DNA from: Pedobacter africanus
GTDB lineage: Bacteria > Bacteroidota > Bacteroidia > Sphingobacteriales > Sphingobacteriaceae
DNA length: 64,000 nt
Direction: 5' to 3'
Assembly: GCF_900176535.1 (NCBI RefSeq)
Contig: NZ_FWXT01000002.1
Span: forward strand, 310,001 to 374,000
The notes beneath the pieces were generated by a model. The model saw only the letters and a list, made by a program, of their open reading frames with translations, did not search any database and was not told the origin of the DNA. This document shows positions 35,404 through 44,696 of the stretch, piece after piece. The translations under genes and the position numbers were made by a program. Positions within the stretch are counted from its first letter, which is position 1. Each line of letters opens with the position of its first letter.

Positions 35404-36212
35404 GTACTAGTGTAACTAATATCGAGGTAATTATAGACGAAACTGCTGCAGGCGTTGCGATATTTGAGAGATTTTCCCATATTGAGATTAATAAAGGGGA
35501 ACTTTTTAAATATGCTGTTATGCATTTAGAAGTGCCGCCGCATATTAAAGAGTCGGACTTTGATTATTTACAAGGTAAAGTTCCAGCTATGGAGGCTATA
35601 CAATTAGAATTTATTGAGTTTACTGGAGATACCATATATAATCTCTCAAAGGACGATAGAAATATCACATCAATTTCTGAACTGGTTGGTGTAGCTCTTG
35701 GTTTGAAGTACTCAACGCTTATTCTAAATACGAACCCAAATAAATTCAAGAAAATTGGAAAGCCGGTAAAAGGAAAGTATTTAGACTATTCAACTGTGTT
35801 AAATTCGAAGGAGTATGAGGTAGAGACTAAAGGCACAATAAAAAAACATCATTCTGCGATGAAGAATGATATTATTAACAAAAAAACGAACACCTCTTTA
35901 AAGGCAGTGCATTTGAGATATGGGGTAATATCTAAATTGAAGAGAATTGGTGAGCCTGGCAAGTCAAAATGTATAATTTTGGATGATCCTCCGCAAGATA
36001 TAATTGCGAATGAAGATGAAATCTTCAAAACACAACTATGGGCATACGCGTCATTTCTTAGTTATATTTTAGATTCAAAATATTACAACAGGTACGTAAA
36101 GCCTTTAGCTAAGAATCGGCTTCGAAGCGTTCGAATTAATAACAAAAAGTTTTTTACAAAATATTCATTTAATGGCAATCTCTATTACGGAGAATGTTTG
36201 ATTATAGGTTAA
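35400..36212 (+). CDS. PD-(D/E)XK nuclease-like protein coupled to qatD
   Basis: This 270-residue protein has no annotation I recognise. Residues 92-145 fit the nuclease fold: a helix with E94 (ISELVGVALGL), strand YSTLILN, D129 in KGKYLDYSTVL, then E142-T-K144 in EYEVETKGT, followed by a helix with KNDIINKK. This gives E...D...E-x-K, the catalytic arrangement of PD-(D/E)XK enzymes. The start overlaps the qatD stop in ATGA, so it is translated with the Qat operon. The described Qat systems have four genes; a fifth, nuclease-like one is unusual. Codon use is very AT-rich compared with qatC, which may mean separate acquisition. Confidence 0.55.
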   Translation: MSTSVTNIEVIIDETAAGVAIFERFSHIEINKGELFKYAVMHLEVPPHIKESDFDYLQGKVPAMEAIQLEFIEFTGDTIYNLSKDDRNITSISELVGVALGLKYSTLILNTNPNKFKKIGKPVKGKYLDYSTVLNSKEYEVETKGTIKKHHSAMKNDIINKKTNTSLKAVHLRYGVISKLKRIGEPGKSKCIILDDPPQDIIANEDEIFKTQLWAYASFLSYILDSKYYNRYVKPLAKNRLRSVRINNKKFFTKYSFNGNLYYGECLIIG

Positions 36213-36629
36213 TTAAGGAAAATGTTGATTCTGTAGCAAATGAAGCAGATGCATTTGATGTACTTACTAATAAGGTAGGAAAAATTAAATTCTTCATTGG
36301 AATCGAAGAAATATTGATAAACGCGATAAATAATAGAGACAATAAATATTTGGCGGAGTATAATTCTGAAACGACATTTTGTTCAAGAATCAAGTTCATA
36401 TATGTTTCTTGGTAAAGATGGTATTCTGATCGTAAAATCGGTTGATGGAGAAAATGGTCAACTTGAGGAACTATTTCCAGAAAATGAAATTAAACAGCGT
36501 TTAAAGCTTTACTCAAACTTCCTTAAATACTTAAGCCATAAATGTGGAGCACCTTGTCAAACCAAATCAATTTATGGCAAACCCTGTGAAAAATTGACTT
36601 ACCGGAAGTATTGCCATTATCACCGATAG
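36194..36629 (+). pseudogene. Cys/His-ended protein, probably one gene with a frameshift
   Basis: The first frame starts MFDYRLIKENVDSVANEADA at 36194, overlapping the previous gene by 19 bases, and reads well to about NNRDNKYLAEY before stopping at 36415. The next frame reads ILKRHFVQESSSYMFLGKDG then KSVDGENGQLEELFPENEIK and ends at 36629 with CGAPCQTKSIYGKPCEKL and YRKYCHYHR. The C-x-x-K...G-x-x-C...Y-C-x-x-H pattern is a short zinc-binding motif like DUF5763. A one-base shift near 36355-36370 would join them into about 144 residues. Alternatively, a separate small gene starts at 36402. It is the last gene of the extended Qat run. Confidence 0.5.
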
Positions 36630-36686
36630 AACAATCTTCAGATTTATATTGTTGTTTCTGAATTATATTAGGTAAATAAAAATGAA

Positions 36687-36752
36687 TTCGAGCTAAAAAG
36701 GCAAGTTCAACAATACCTGTAATAACAGGTAGTAAAAATCGAAAAGCTCGAA
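36687..36752. promoter_or_regulatory. Nested inverted repeats upstream of vsr
   Basis: An outer pair TTCGAGCT (36687-36694) and AGCTCGAA (36745-36752) encloses a compact palindrome ACCTGT-AATA-ACAGGT (36715-36730). The two are nearly but not exactly concentric. The structure sits in the 190-base gap between the extended Qat run and vsr. It may be a regulatory site or a structured RNA. There is no T-run that would make it a clear terminator. Confidence 0.4.
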
Positions 36753-36819
36753 CTTCGATTTTACTGGATATACCTTTATCTAGAAAACAAAGTCATTTCA
36801 TATTACGTTAATAAATTTT

Positions 36820-37233
36820 ATGACTGACGTGCACTCCAAAGAAACCCGTTCATATAACATGAGCAAAATAAAAGGGAAGGACACTAAACCTGAACTTTTG
36901 GTACGTAAATTTCTTCATAAAAAAGGATTCCGCTATCGTATTCATGTAAAGGATCTTCCTGGTAAACCGGATATTGTTTTACCAAAATACAAAACTGTGA
37001 TTTTCGTTCATGGCTGCTTCTGGCATGGTCATGAAGGGTGCAGATATTATGTGATACCCAAAACAAGAACTGACTGGTGGCTCAAAAAAATCAATGGGAA
37101 TATTGCTAAGGATCTTAAATCCAGGCAGTCCCTTATAATTAGTGGGTGGAAAGTAATAGAGATCTGGGAATGTGATCTTAAAAAAGCAACAATTGATTCG
37201 ACATTGACAAGTTTGTTATCGTTGTTAATATAG
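36820..37233 (+). CDS. vsr: Very short patch repair endonuclease
   Basis: This 137-residue protein matches Vsr throughout. MSKIKGKDTKPELLVRKFLH is the N-terminal DNA-contact helix. D51 in LPGKPDIVLPKYKTV is the catalytic aspartate, followed by VFVHGCFWHGHEGC with zinc and catalytic residues (FVHGCFWHGH) and the C-terminal NGNIAKDLKSRQSL. Vsr nicks next to the T of T:G mismatches that arise when 5-methylcytosine deaminates. It precedes a cytosine-5 methyltransferase gene by 68 bases, the expected partner. Confidence 0.96.
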   Translation: MTDVHSKETRSYNMSKIKGKDTKPELLVRKFLHKKGFRYRIHVKDLPGKPDIVLPKYKTVIFVHGCFWHGHEGCRYYVIPKTRTDWWLKKINGNIAKDLKSRQSLIISGWKVIEIWECDLKKATIDSTLTSLLSLLI

Positions 37234-37301
37234 TGTAATTTCAATATTTTCATATTGCTAAGAACTTTAATATTTATATCTTCGATCCTCAGTTAAAATT
37301 C

Positions 37302-38903
37302 ATGTCTTTCCCAATTATTGATTTATTTGCAGGTCCTGGTGGACTGGCCGAGGGTTTCAGCTCATTGACAGATGCTGACAGAGAGCGTGTTTTCAAGATT
37401 AAATTGTCAATTGAGAAAGATTATTATGCTCATCAGACCCTTACACTCCGTTCCTTCGTAAGACAATTTCCTTTGGGGGAATTGCCAGGTGAATATTATG
37501 ATTTTTTAGAGGGGAAGATTGAAATAGATAGCCTATACAAGAAGTTCCCTGAAGAATATCATGAAGCCTCTAACGAGGCCTGGCTTGCCACTTTGGGACA
37601 AACGCCTGAGACAGAGATAGACCAACGCATAACTAATTTAGTTGGAAATGAAGAACACTGGGTACTTATAGGAGGTCCTCCTTGTCAGGCATATTCTAGC
37701 GCCGGAAGATCGAGGGTCGGTGGTATCCACAAAGATGATCATCGTGTTTACCTTTATAAGGAATACCTGCGTATTATCGCCCGGCATCATCCTGCCGTTT
37801 TTGTGATGGAAAATGTCGAAGGCCTGCTCTCAGCAAAACTGGATGGTGAGAAAATTTTTGGATGGATACTGCGGGATTTAAGGGATCCTGCTTCTGTTTT
37901 TGGCGATCACAATTCACCAGGATATAGAATTTATTCACTTGTTACCGATGATGTACAAAATGATGTAGACTATCTGATTAAAGCGGAGGACTATGGTGTT
38001 CCACAAAAAAGGCATCGTGTTATACTATTGGGAGTGAGAGAAAACATTCTTACCAGGCCAGGTATACTGACTCCGACAGATGAAGTGGGTTTAAGATCGA
38101 TTATCGGTATGCTACCTAAAATAAGAAGCGGGATGAACAGGACCTTTACCCACAGCGTTCTTGTTCCAAAAGAAGATGGAGGATTAAAAAAGAAGCGGTT
38201 TTATACTAAAGCAGAAGATTCTCCCGGGAATTGGGCGGAACTTACGTCAAATATCCGTACCGAGATTGGAAAGTTGCTTAATGTTGAGGCTGATGTTGAT
38301 CCGGCAGTAATTCCTTTAAACATAGGATCTGCTTATCTGCCATGCAATCAACAATTGATTAATCCGGGCCACCCTCTTGCAAGTTGGTACTCAGATTCTA
38401 AAATGACTGGTGTCACCCAGCATGAATCAAGAGGACATTTAACTCAGGATTTGAAAAGATATCTCTTCGCTGCATTATTTACGGTAAAATTCAACAAATT
38501 TCCGAAAATGAAGGATTATAAGCTGTTTGATGAAGAACTGCTTCCTGACCATGACAGCGCGGACTCCGGAAATTTTACGGATAGATTCAGGGTACAGGTT
38601 CCAGACCGCCCTGCGACAACGGTAACCAGCCATATCAGTAAGGATGGACATTATTTCATTCATTACGACCATATTCAATGTCGAAGTTTAACCGTTCGGG
38701 AAGCTGCGAGAATTCAGACTTTTCCAGATAATTACTGGTTTTGTGGAGGTCGCACTGAACAATTCCATCAGGTTGGAAACGCAGTTCCACCGTACCTGGC
38801 ATATAAAATAGCAAAAGTTGTATATGAACTGCTTCAGGTAGAAACAGCTGAAGCTGTAAGTGCTGAAACAGTAAGTAAGGCGGGCTTAACTGCTACGGAA
38901 TAA
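37302..38903 (+). CDS. DNA cytosine-5 methyltransferase
   Basis: This 533-residue enzyme has all core motifs of C5 methyltransferases. Motif I is IDLFAGPGGLAEGF (residues 6-19) for AdoMet, and motif IV is GGPPCQAYSSAGR near residue 124 with the catalytic Cys. Motif VI is VMENVEGLLSA near 168, motif VIII is QKRHRVILLG near 235, and motif X is HQVGNAVPPYLA near 490. The target-recognition region lies roughly at 250-430. It is longer than a simple type II enzyme and has an insertion between motifs I and IV. With vsr, GHKL, Z1, PD-(D/E)XK and AIPR genes downstream, it forms the modification arm of a restriction-modification system. The recognition sequence cannot be predicted. Confidence 0.95.
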   Translation: MSFPIIDLFAGPGGLAEGFSSLTDADRERVFKIKLSIEKDYYAHQTLTLRSFVRQFPLGELPGEYYDFLEGKIEIDSLYKKFPEEYHEASNEAWLATLGQTPETEIDQRITNLVGNEEHWVLIGGPPCQAYSSAGRSRVGGIHKDDHRVYLYKEYLRIIARHHPAVFVMENVEGLLSAKLDGEKIFGWILRDLRDPASVFGDHNSPGYRIYSLVTDDVQNDVDYLIKAEDYGVPQKRHRVILLGVRENILTRPGILTPTDEVGLRSIIGMLPKIRSGMNRTFTHSVLVPKEDGGLKKKRFYTKAEDSPGNWAELTSNIRTEIGKLLNVEADVDPAVIPLNIGSAYLPCNQQLINPGHPLASWYSDSKMTGVTQHESRGHLTQDLKRYLFAALFTVKFNKFPKMKDYKLFDEELLPDHDSADSGNFTDRFRVQVPDRPATTVTSHISKDGHYFIHYDHIQCRSLTVREAARIQTFPDNYWFCGGRTEQFHQVGNAVPPYLAYKIAKVVYELLQVETAEAVSAETVSKAGLTATE

Positions 38904-39001
38904 TTTAAATTTTAAGTATAAGATTATCAGATTAATCAAAATTCTATTAAAAATTTCAAATATTTAATAACTTTAGCAATATAACGTTTTTAAATATTGC
39001 A

Positions 39002-39151
39002 ATGCCAGAAAGAATAGTCTTATCTCCACTTGTAACTCCTGTTAAACAAATCACGACTGTTGTTGGAAGAATATTGAAAGCCGTCGGATTAGATATGCTG
39101 GTTAATAAGTATTTGAATAATTATCTAAAATGTGTTCATTATGTCAAATGA
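39002..39151 (+). CDS. Small ORF between the methyltransferase and the GHKL gene
   Basis: This 49-residue ORF starts MPERIVLSPLVTPVKQITTV and contains GRILKAVGLDMLVNKYLNNY, which reads like a helix. It overlaps the ATG of the GHKL ATPase gene by 11 bases. No family is recognised and no strong ribosome binding site is seen. It could be a small component or a leader peptide of the restriction operon. Confidence 0.35.
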   Translation: MPERIVLSPLVTPVKQITTVVGRILKAVGLDMLVNKYLNNYLKCVHYVK

Positions 39152-40670
39152 AATACACGAGATAAATTTTGAAGAGGCAATCCCTTCACCAGAATTTTTA
39201 ATCAAATCCATAGCCGAACAGGGCTACAGCCTGGAGACTGCCATTGCTGACCTAATGGATAACTCAATATCAGCAAATGCTGATCACATAGAAGTTCTGG
39301 TAGATCCGGATCAGGAGCCGTTTACACTTTTTATTGCTGACAATGGAGATGGGATGAACGAAAAAGAGTTAAAAAAAAGTATGCAATTTCCAAGCTCGTC
39401 TCTGGAGGAGGACAGGAATAAAAATGATTTGGGAAGATTTGGGCTTGGATTAAAAACCGCTTCGTTTTCACAGACTCGAAGATTTACCGTTTTATCAAGA
39501 AAGAAAGGTGACAGAAATTATTGTGGTAGAACCTGGGATGTAAATTATCTACAAAAATGCGGTGCCTGGAAAATAATTGTAAATAATGAAAGCGAAATAA
39601 AGACCCTTCTTAATTCATATAGTCTTTTGAGTAGGAGGTTTAATAATAGCTTTGAAAATTTTTCTGCTAACACGATAATTATATGGCAGGGACTATATAA
39701 ATTTGAGGAATTTTTAAATACCAGTGAAGTGAAAAGATCCAGTCTTAAGGACCAGATCAGTGCTATAACTTCAGAACACTTATCTATTGTTTTTCATAGG
39801 TTTCTTGAGAGAAAAAACGACCCTCTTACAATTAGAGTTAACAATCGTGCAATCACCCCCTTCAATCCATTCCCCACAGATGAGTCTGATTTCCGGTCAA
39901 TTGATAATAAGCAGACAGGACTTCGTAATGATGTGGTTAAGCTTGAGGGTTTTGTACTCCCCTCCAGGAGTATCGATGAAAGTAAGGAATACAGTTCAGT
40001 ATGGACTACCCCCTCAAAGGGCCTTATGGATCTTGAAGGCATTTACGTTTACCGCGCTGACCGGATTATCGTATTTGGAGGCTGGAACGATATTACAAGA
40101 AAGACGCCAACGTTAAGGCTTGCGCGTTTGAGGGTTGAGGTAGGCAACAAGGTAGATAACCTTTTTCATCTCAATGTGGCTAAATCAAAGATTATTGTTC
40201 CCTTTGACATCCGAACTGCATTTATCCGCTATGTGGCAGAACTTAAGGTGGAAGCGGAAAGGGAGTATAATAACCGGGGCATAAGGCGATTTGCGAAAAA
40301 AGGAAAGGGCAACTATTACTCACTCTTTGAAAAAAATGCAACAGACAAGGGCCTGCTGATTGAAATCAATTCCGAATTCCCTCTTTTGAGCAGTCTCAGA
40401 GCTGAACTGACAGCAGAACAGAACGCCAAACTGAACTTTATGCTCAAGATCGCTACCACGACCATCAACAATACTCGTAGAGTACAGGATCAGAGGCCGA
40501 TGAGCACAATTGAGGAAGATAAGAATCTTAGCCACGCCGATATTGCGACATCTGTCCGTCACCTGCAAGCGGCCGGAGTTCCAGATGCATATATCAGGGA
40601 CACGATACTGCCAGAGCTAGGATTTAGTGCAACAGGCAACAATCCGGTGATAGAAGACCTATTCAAATAA
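39141..40670 (+). CDS. GHKL ATPase of a MutL/MORC-type restriction system
   Basis: This 509-residue protein has the GHKL fold ATP site. The N box is in AIADLMDNSISANAD (residues 34-48), IADNGDGM (65-72) binds adenine and Mg, and GRFGLGLKTASF (98-109) is the glycine-rich ATP lid. The C-terminal part contains the S5-like domain and a helical tail. Family knowledge: Iyer, Abhiman and Aravind described such MutL/MORC-like ATPases in predicted restriction systems with Z1, PD-(D/E)XK and AIPR partners. The ATG at 39141 is chosen over a GTG at 39132. Confidence 0.88.
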   Translation: MSNEIHEINFEEAIPSPEFLIKSIAEQGYSLETAIADLMDNSISANADHIEVLVDPDQEPFTLFIADNGDGMNEKELKKSMQFPSSSLEEDRNKNDLGRFGLGLKTASFSQTRRFTVLSRKKGDRNYCGRTWDVNYLQKCGAWKIIVNNESEIKTLLNSYSLLSRRFNNSFENFSANTIIIWQGLYKFEEFLNTSEVKRSSLKDQISAITSEHLSIVFHRFLERKNDPLTIRVNNRAITPFNPFPTDESDFRSIDNKQTGLRNDVVKLEGFVLPSRSIDESKEYSSVWTTPSKGLMDLEGIYVYRADRIIVFGGWNDITRKTPTLRLARLRVEVGNKVDNLFHLNVAKSKIIVPFDIRTAFIRYVAELKVEAEREYNNRGIRRFAKKGKGNYYSLFEKNATDKGLLIEINSEFPLLSSLRAELTAEQNAKLNFMLKIATTTINNTRRVQDQRPMSTIEEDKNLSHADIATSVRHLQAAGVPDAYIRDTILPELGFSATGNNPVIEDLFK

Positions 40671-40689
40671 AACAAAAATTAATGCTCAT

Positions 40690-43600
40690 ATGAACCAAAG
40701 ATTTTATACTGATAAGATTATAGAGCTCCTTGATAATGAACTTCAGGAGCTTCGGGCCAGGAACGAACCATTGACCAGAGCTTTTTTTGATAATCCTGAA
40801 ATCCAGGAACAGATAAAAAATCAGGTTAAAGCTATTGCAAGTATTTTCAAGCATGCCGTTCCCAGTGATGAACATTTTAGAGAGTATTATATCCTTGCCC
40901 TAAATGAATTCAAGGGCAACAATGCCACGGATATCCTCCCAAGTATCTCTCTGACCAAATCAAAGAACAAGACCTGGTTGAGTGAGGAGAGGGCAGCACA
41001 GATCGACTGGCATTACTCGGAACGTTATTTCAGATATCTCAAAAGTCTGGGCCGATCGCAGAAGATCATTGCCGAAGCCAGGCGCTCATCCTTGGAGGTA
41101 CTTAAAAAGATTGGGGATCCGGAGGCTGATAATGCCTTTTACATCAAGGGTATGGTCTTCGGAAGCGTGCAGTCGGGAAAGACCACGAACTTCAATGCTG
41201 TGATCAATGGCGCGATAGACCTTGGCTACCCTCTCATCATTGTTCTCTCAGGAATTATGGAGGACCTTCGTGTACAGACCCAGCTTCGCGTCGAGGATGA
41301 GGTAGTCGGTTATGGGGTCATCGATGTAGAAAAGGGAAACTTTGGATTTAAAGGCGTAGGTGAGATCAAAAAGTTTGGGGAATTGGGGGACAATGCGATC
41401 AAACAGATCATGATTCCGACCTCACAGCACGCCGACTTCAATATCAACATCAAGCGTACAGAGTTTGCCATCAACCATAAGAACGTATTGGTCTGTAAAA
41501 AGAACAGTCGGGTGTTAGCGAACCTGGTTCTTTGGCTCAGCGATCAGCTGGCGGAGGGACAAAACAAACACGACATTCCCTTTTTACTGATCGACGACGA
41601 GGCCGATAATGCCTCACTGAATAATATGGGTCATAAGGGAAAAGAATATGCAACGACCATCAATGGGAATATCAGAGCCTTGCTCGGCCTCTTTAAACGG
41701 AAGACCTACCTTGGATATACTGCCACCCCTTTTGCTAATGTGCTTCAGGATCGTAACGAAACACCCCTTACCAAATGGCCAATCAGCTATAAGGAGGCGG
41801 GCGTAACCAGGGAAAAGAGATTTGACCTCGTTGACAATCTGGCCCCTGATGATTTCGTTGAACTACTATTTCCACCATCAATATATGTGGGCGCCAAGCA
41901 TTTCTTTGAAACGAGATTGAGCGAGATCAATAAGATCGAGCCACTCATTTCCCCACCGGTAAATGATTACCACAACAGCTTTCCAAGTAGAGTATTTAAG
42001 GATACCGAGCAAGCGGCTAAACCAGGAGAGAAGGATACACGTGCATCGAAAAAAACAGATATATTTCCCCGGTTTCTTCCGGAATCACTGAAAGATGCAA
42101 TCAGATGCTTTGTGATTTCCACGGCATTGCGTTTGAGCCGCCGTCCGGAGATGGTCAGCTCCAAGCTATACCAGCCACACAACTCCATGCTGATACATAT
42201 CTCCAGATTCACCCTTTGGCAGAATAGAACAAAGGAGCTTGTTAAAACCTTCGTAGAGGAACTTACTACTAGGCTTAATACAGAGCTTCCAGATGGAAAG
42301 GAGTCTGTATATGCCGAACTGGAGTTGACCTGGATCAGGCACTATGCCCATATTGTCCAGAATATCAAAAGCTATTTACCTGATGACTATGAGGATGACT
42401 TTCTCACACCAAAGGATTATCACAAGGACATCCGGTCAAATCTGCTAACAGCTATCACCGGCATCCAGGTGGTGGCGATTAACAGTGATAATACAAGTGA
42501 TGCGCTTGTTTATAACAAGAAGTCCGAGAAGAAATATATTGCAATCGGTGGAAACAAACTATCCCGTGGATTTACTTTGGAAGGCCTTACGATCAACTAT
42601 TTCATCCGTAATACCGATTTCGCCGATACCCTGCTCCAAATGGGACGGTGGTTTGGCTATCGACCAGGATACCTGGATTGCTGCAAGCTCTTCACTACCT
42701 CTGCCAATATCCATAAGTTCGATACCGTCTCGGTGACGGTCGAAGAACTTGAGGAGACCTTTAAGGAGATCAACAAAAAGGATGGTCGCCCTAAGGATTT
42801 TGAGATCCGGGTCCGCGATAACCCAAAGGTCATCAAGTTAACACGGAACTCCATCCTCAAGAATGCGGAGTCCATCAACGTGAACTATAGCATGGGGATG
42901 GAACAGTCTACTAAATTCTGGATCAACAAGAATGCAATAGAGACTGCCTGGACTGGATTTGTAGAGCACATTAAACGCCTAAAGTGGGAAGAGGATAAGA
43001 CAAAGGACGTCTTTTTTCATTCTACGGACGCCGCCGGACTATTTGCATTTCTGGAATTACAGAATACATTTTATGATTTTGATCTGCCTGGCGTGCGGGA
43101 ATACATTGAACTCTGTAACGCCAACGGTAAGCTTGTCAGCTGGAAGATTGGCATCCGCAAGAATAGCGGTGCGAGAGAAGTGGTGCTACTCGCCAGTTCT
43201 AAATCTGGGCTTCCGGGTAACATCAATCTGACAATCAGGAGAGGGCCGCGCGAACAGGCTAGTGGTCGATATGACTTTCTGGAAAACAATATCTTTCGGG
43301 TATCAGACAAGTCTGCCCAGATCATCACCTCGGGAAGCGATTTCGGCCTAACCCTTAATGATGACCAGATGGTTGAGGTGAAAAAGAAGTTTCTTGCTAG
43401 GCGGGAGGCGGGGAGTGCTACCAACATCCCAGACAAAGACTATCGTCTGGCTATGAACGACCAGGAGGGTACGCTAATGATCTACCTGATCGATACTAAG
43501 CACGTTTTTACCTCACCAGACGGTGCGGACAAGGAACTCGAAGCAAGAGCGGTAGAACTCGGGATTGATACCACCATCCCATTATTTGGATACGCCCTGG

Positions 43601-43725
43601 GATTTCCTGAAATCAAGGGTGACTTCGGTGGTAATTATGTACGCGTAAAACAGCCAGATCCTATTACCCCAGAAGAAGGTGAAGAGGAAGAAGATGAATT
43701 TCCGGAGGAATTATTGGAGGGATAA
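40690..43725 (+). CDS. Z1-domain P-loop ATPase
   Basis: This 1011-residue protein has Walker A near residues 158-167 (GSVQSGKTTN), LIIVLSGIMEDLRVQTQLRV, and the DEAD-like LLIDDEADNASLNNMG near 299-314. YLGYTATPFANVLQ (motif III-like) and the characteristic Z1 segment IAIGGNKLSRGFTLEGLTIN with YFIRNTDFADTLLQMGRWFG (motifs V/VI) follow. Z1 proteins are superfamily II helicase-like ATPases found in restriction systems with MORC-type GHKL proteins. It is the largest gene of the operon and its stop overlaps the next start by one base. Confidence 0.92.
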   Translation: MNQRFYTDKIIELLDNELQELRARNEPLTRAFFDNPEIQEQIKNQVKAIASIFKHAVPSDEHFREYYILALNEFKGNNATDILPSISLTKSKNKTWLSEERAAQIDWHYSERYFRYLKSLGRSQKIIAEARRSSLEVLKKIGDPEADNAFYIKGMVFGSVQSGKTTNFNAVINGAIDLGYPLIIVLSGIMEDLRVQTQLRVEDEVVGYGVIDVEKGNFGFKGVGEIKKFGELGDNAIKQIMIPTSQHADFNINIKRTEFAINHKNVLVCKKNSRVLANLVLWLSDQLAEGQNKHDIPFLLIDDEADNASLNNMGHKGKEYATTINGNIRALLGLFKRKTYLGYTATPFANVLQDRNETPLTKWPISYKEAGVTREKRFDLVDNLAPDDFVELLFPPSIYVGAKHFFETRLSEINKIEPLISPPVNDYHNSFPSRVFKDTEQAAKPGEKDTRASKKTDIFPRFLPESLKDAIRCFVISTALRLSRRPEMVSSKLYQPHNSMLIHISRFTLWQNRTKELVKTFVEELTTRLNTELPDGKESVYAELELTWIRHYAHIVQNIKSYLPDDYEDDFLTPKDYHKDIRSNLLTAITGIQVVAINSDNTSDALVYNKKSEKKYIAIGGNKLSRGFTLEGLTINYFIRNTDFADTLLQMGRWFGYRPGYLDCCKLFTTSANIHKFDTVSVTVEELEETFKEINKKDGRPKDFEIRVRDNPKVIKLTRNSILKNAESINVNYSMGMEQSTKFWINKNAIETAWTGFVEHIKRLKWEEDKTKDVFFHSTDAAGLFAFLELQNTFYDFDLPGVREYIELCNANGKLVSWKIGIRKNSGAREVVLLASSKSGLPGNINLTIRRGPREQASGRYDFLENNIFRVSDKSAQIITSGSDFGLTLNDDQMVEVKKKFLARREAGSATNIPDKDYRLAMNDQEGTLMIYLIDTKHVFTSPDGADKELEARAVELGIDTTIPLFGYALGFPEIKGDFGGNYVRVKQPDPITPEEGEEEEDEFPEELLEG

Positions 43726-44696
43726 TGAGCATAATTAATACATCATATCTGGAGGAAAAATGGAACTCCATTAGCAAAGAAGATATTAGGGGTTACCGGA
43801 TTCAACGGATCAGTCCCGAAAGCAAATTGGGTATCAATATTGGGTTGAACCATAGGGTGGAGCGTTGCCTGATATTGGAGCTGCCAAAGGATACCAATCT
43901 GGTATTCTTCAATCGGGAAAGGCAAAACCTTTCGATCTACCATCTTCGCGAACAGGGTTATATTGTAATTGAACTGCTGGACCAGTTCTTCAACGATCTT
44001 TTCTGCGACCTTATCGTTTCGCTATATCAGCGTATCCAGGGAATTGAGGACGTAGAGGAATGTTCGATGGAACTGGTGGCCTCATTTAATAAATGGAGTG
44101 AGTTCCTTACCGATCAAAGTGGTCGACTGTTATCGGTTGATGACGTAAAGGGCCTTTGGGGAGAACTTTTTATACTCCGCTCGTTATTGAATGACTCCGA
44201 ATCTTCATTGGTAGACGAAACGCTTGGGGCTTGGCAAGGCCCATATGATAGAGGTCACGACTTCGTGCTTACTGACAAGAATATAGAGGTCAAGACCCGC
44301 GATGCATCGAGGATCGACATCAGTATATCAAGCGAATATCAACTCGAACCTGAATTTGGAAAGAACCTTGAGCTACTAGTGCTGAACGTTCTCGTAGATA
44401 CGATATTAGGACAAAGCTTGTTGGAACTTGTCGAGGATATCCGGGAATCCATACAAATAAGATCGGGAGATAGTTCAATCCTGTTGAAGGCACTTGCACA
44501 AAAAGGACTCAATATGCGCAATATTGAAAGTTACCCTGGCAAATATCTGGCTGTAAGCGAAACTGTTTATGACTGTATGCATGGGGACTTCCCAAAGCTG
44601 AACCGGAACAGTATACCATCAGCGATCAACAATTTGTGTTATAATATCAGGACCACTGGCCTGGATCAATTCATCATTAGACAAATTCTTTATTAA
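43725..44696 (+). CDS. PD-(D/E)XK motif protein (DUF4420), restriction subunit
   Basis: This 323-residue protein has a nuclease signature near residues 177-195: GHDFVLTDKNIEVKTRDAS, with Asp in HDF and E-x-K in IEVKTR. Upstream helix residues LLSVDDVKGLWGELFILRSL match the DUF4420 N-terminal helix pattern with a conserved Glu (GLWGELF). It is thought to be the DNA-cleaving subunit acting with the GHKL and Z1 proteins. It starts at the last base of the Z1 stop codon and its end overlaps the AIPR start by one base, so the three are tightly coupled. Confidence 0.9.
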   Translation: MSIINTSYLEEKWNSISKEDIRGYRIQRISPESKLGINIGLNHRVERCLILELPKDTNLVFFNRERQNLSIYHLREQGYIVIELLDQFFNDLFCDLIVSLYQRIQGIEDVEECSMELVASFNKWSEFLTDQSGRLLSVDDVKGLWGELFILRSLLNDSESSLVDETLGAWQGPYDRGHDFVLTDKNIEVKTRDASRIDISISSEYQLEPEFGKNLELLVLNVLVDTILGQSLLELVEDIRESIQIRSGDSSILLKALAQKGLNMRNIESYPGKYLAVSETVYDCMHGDFPKLNRNSIPSAINNLCYNIRTTGLDQFIIRQILY

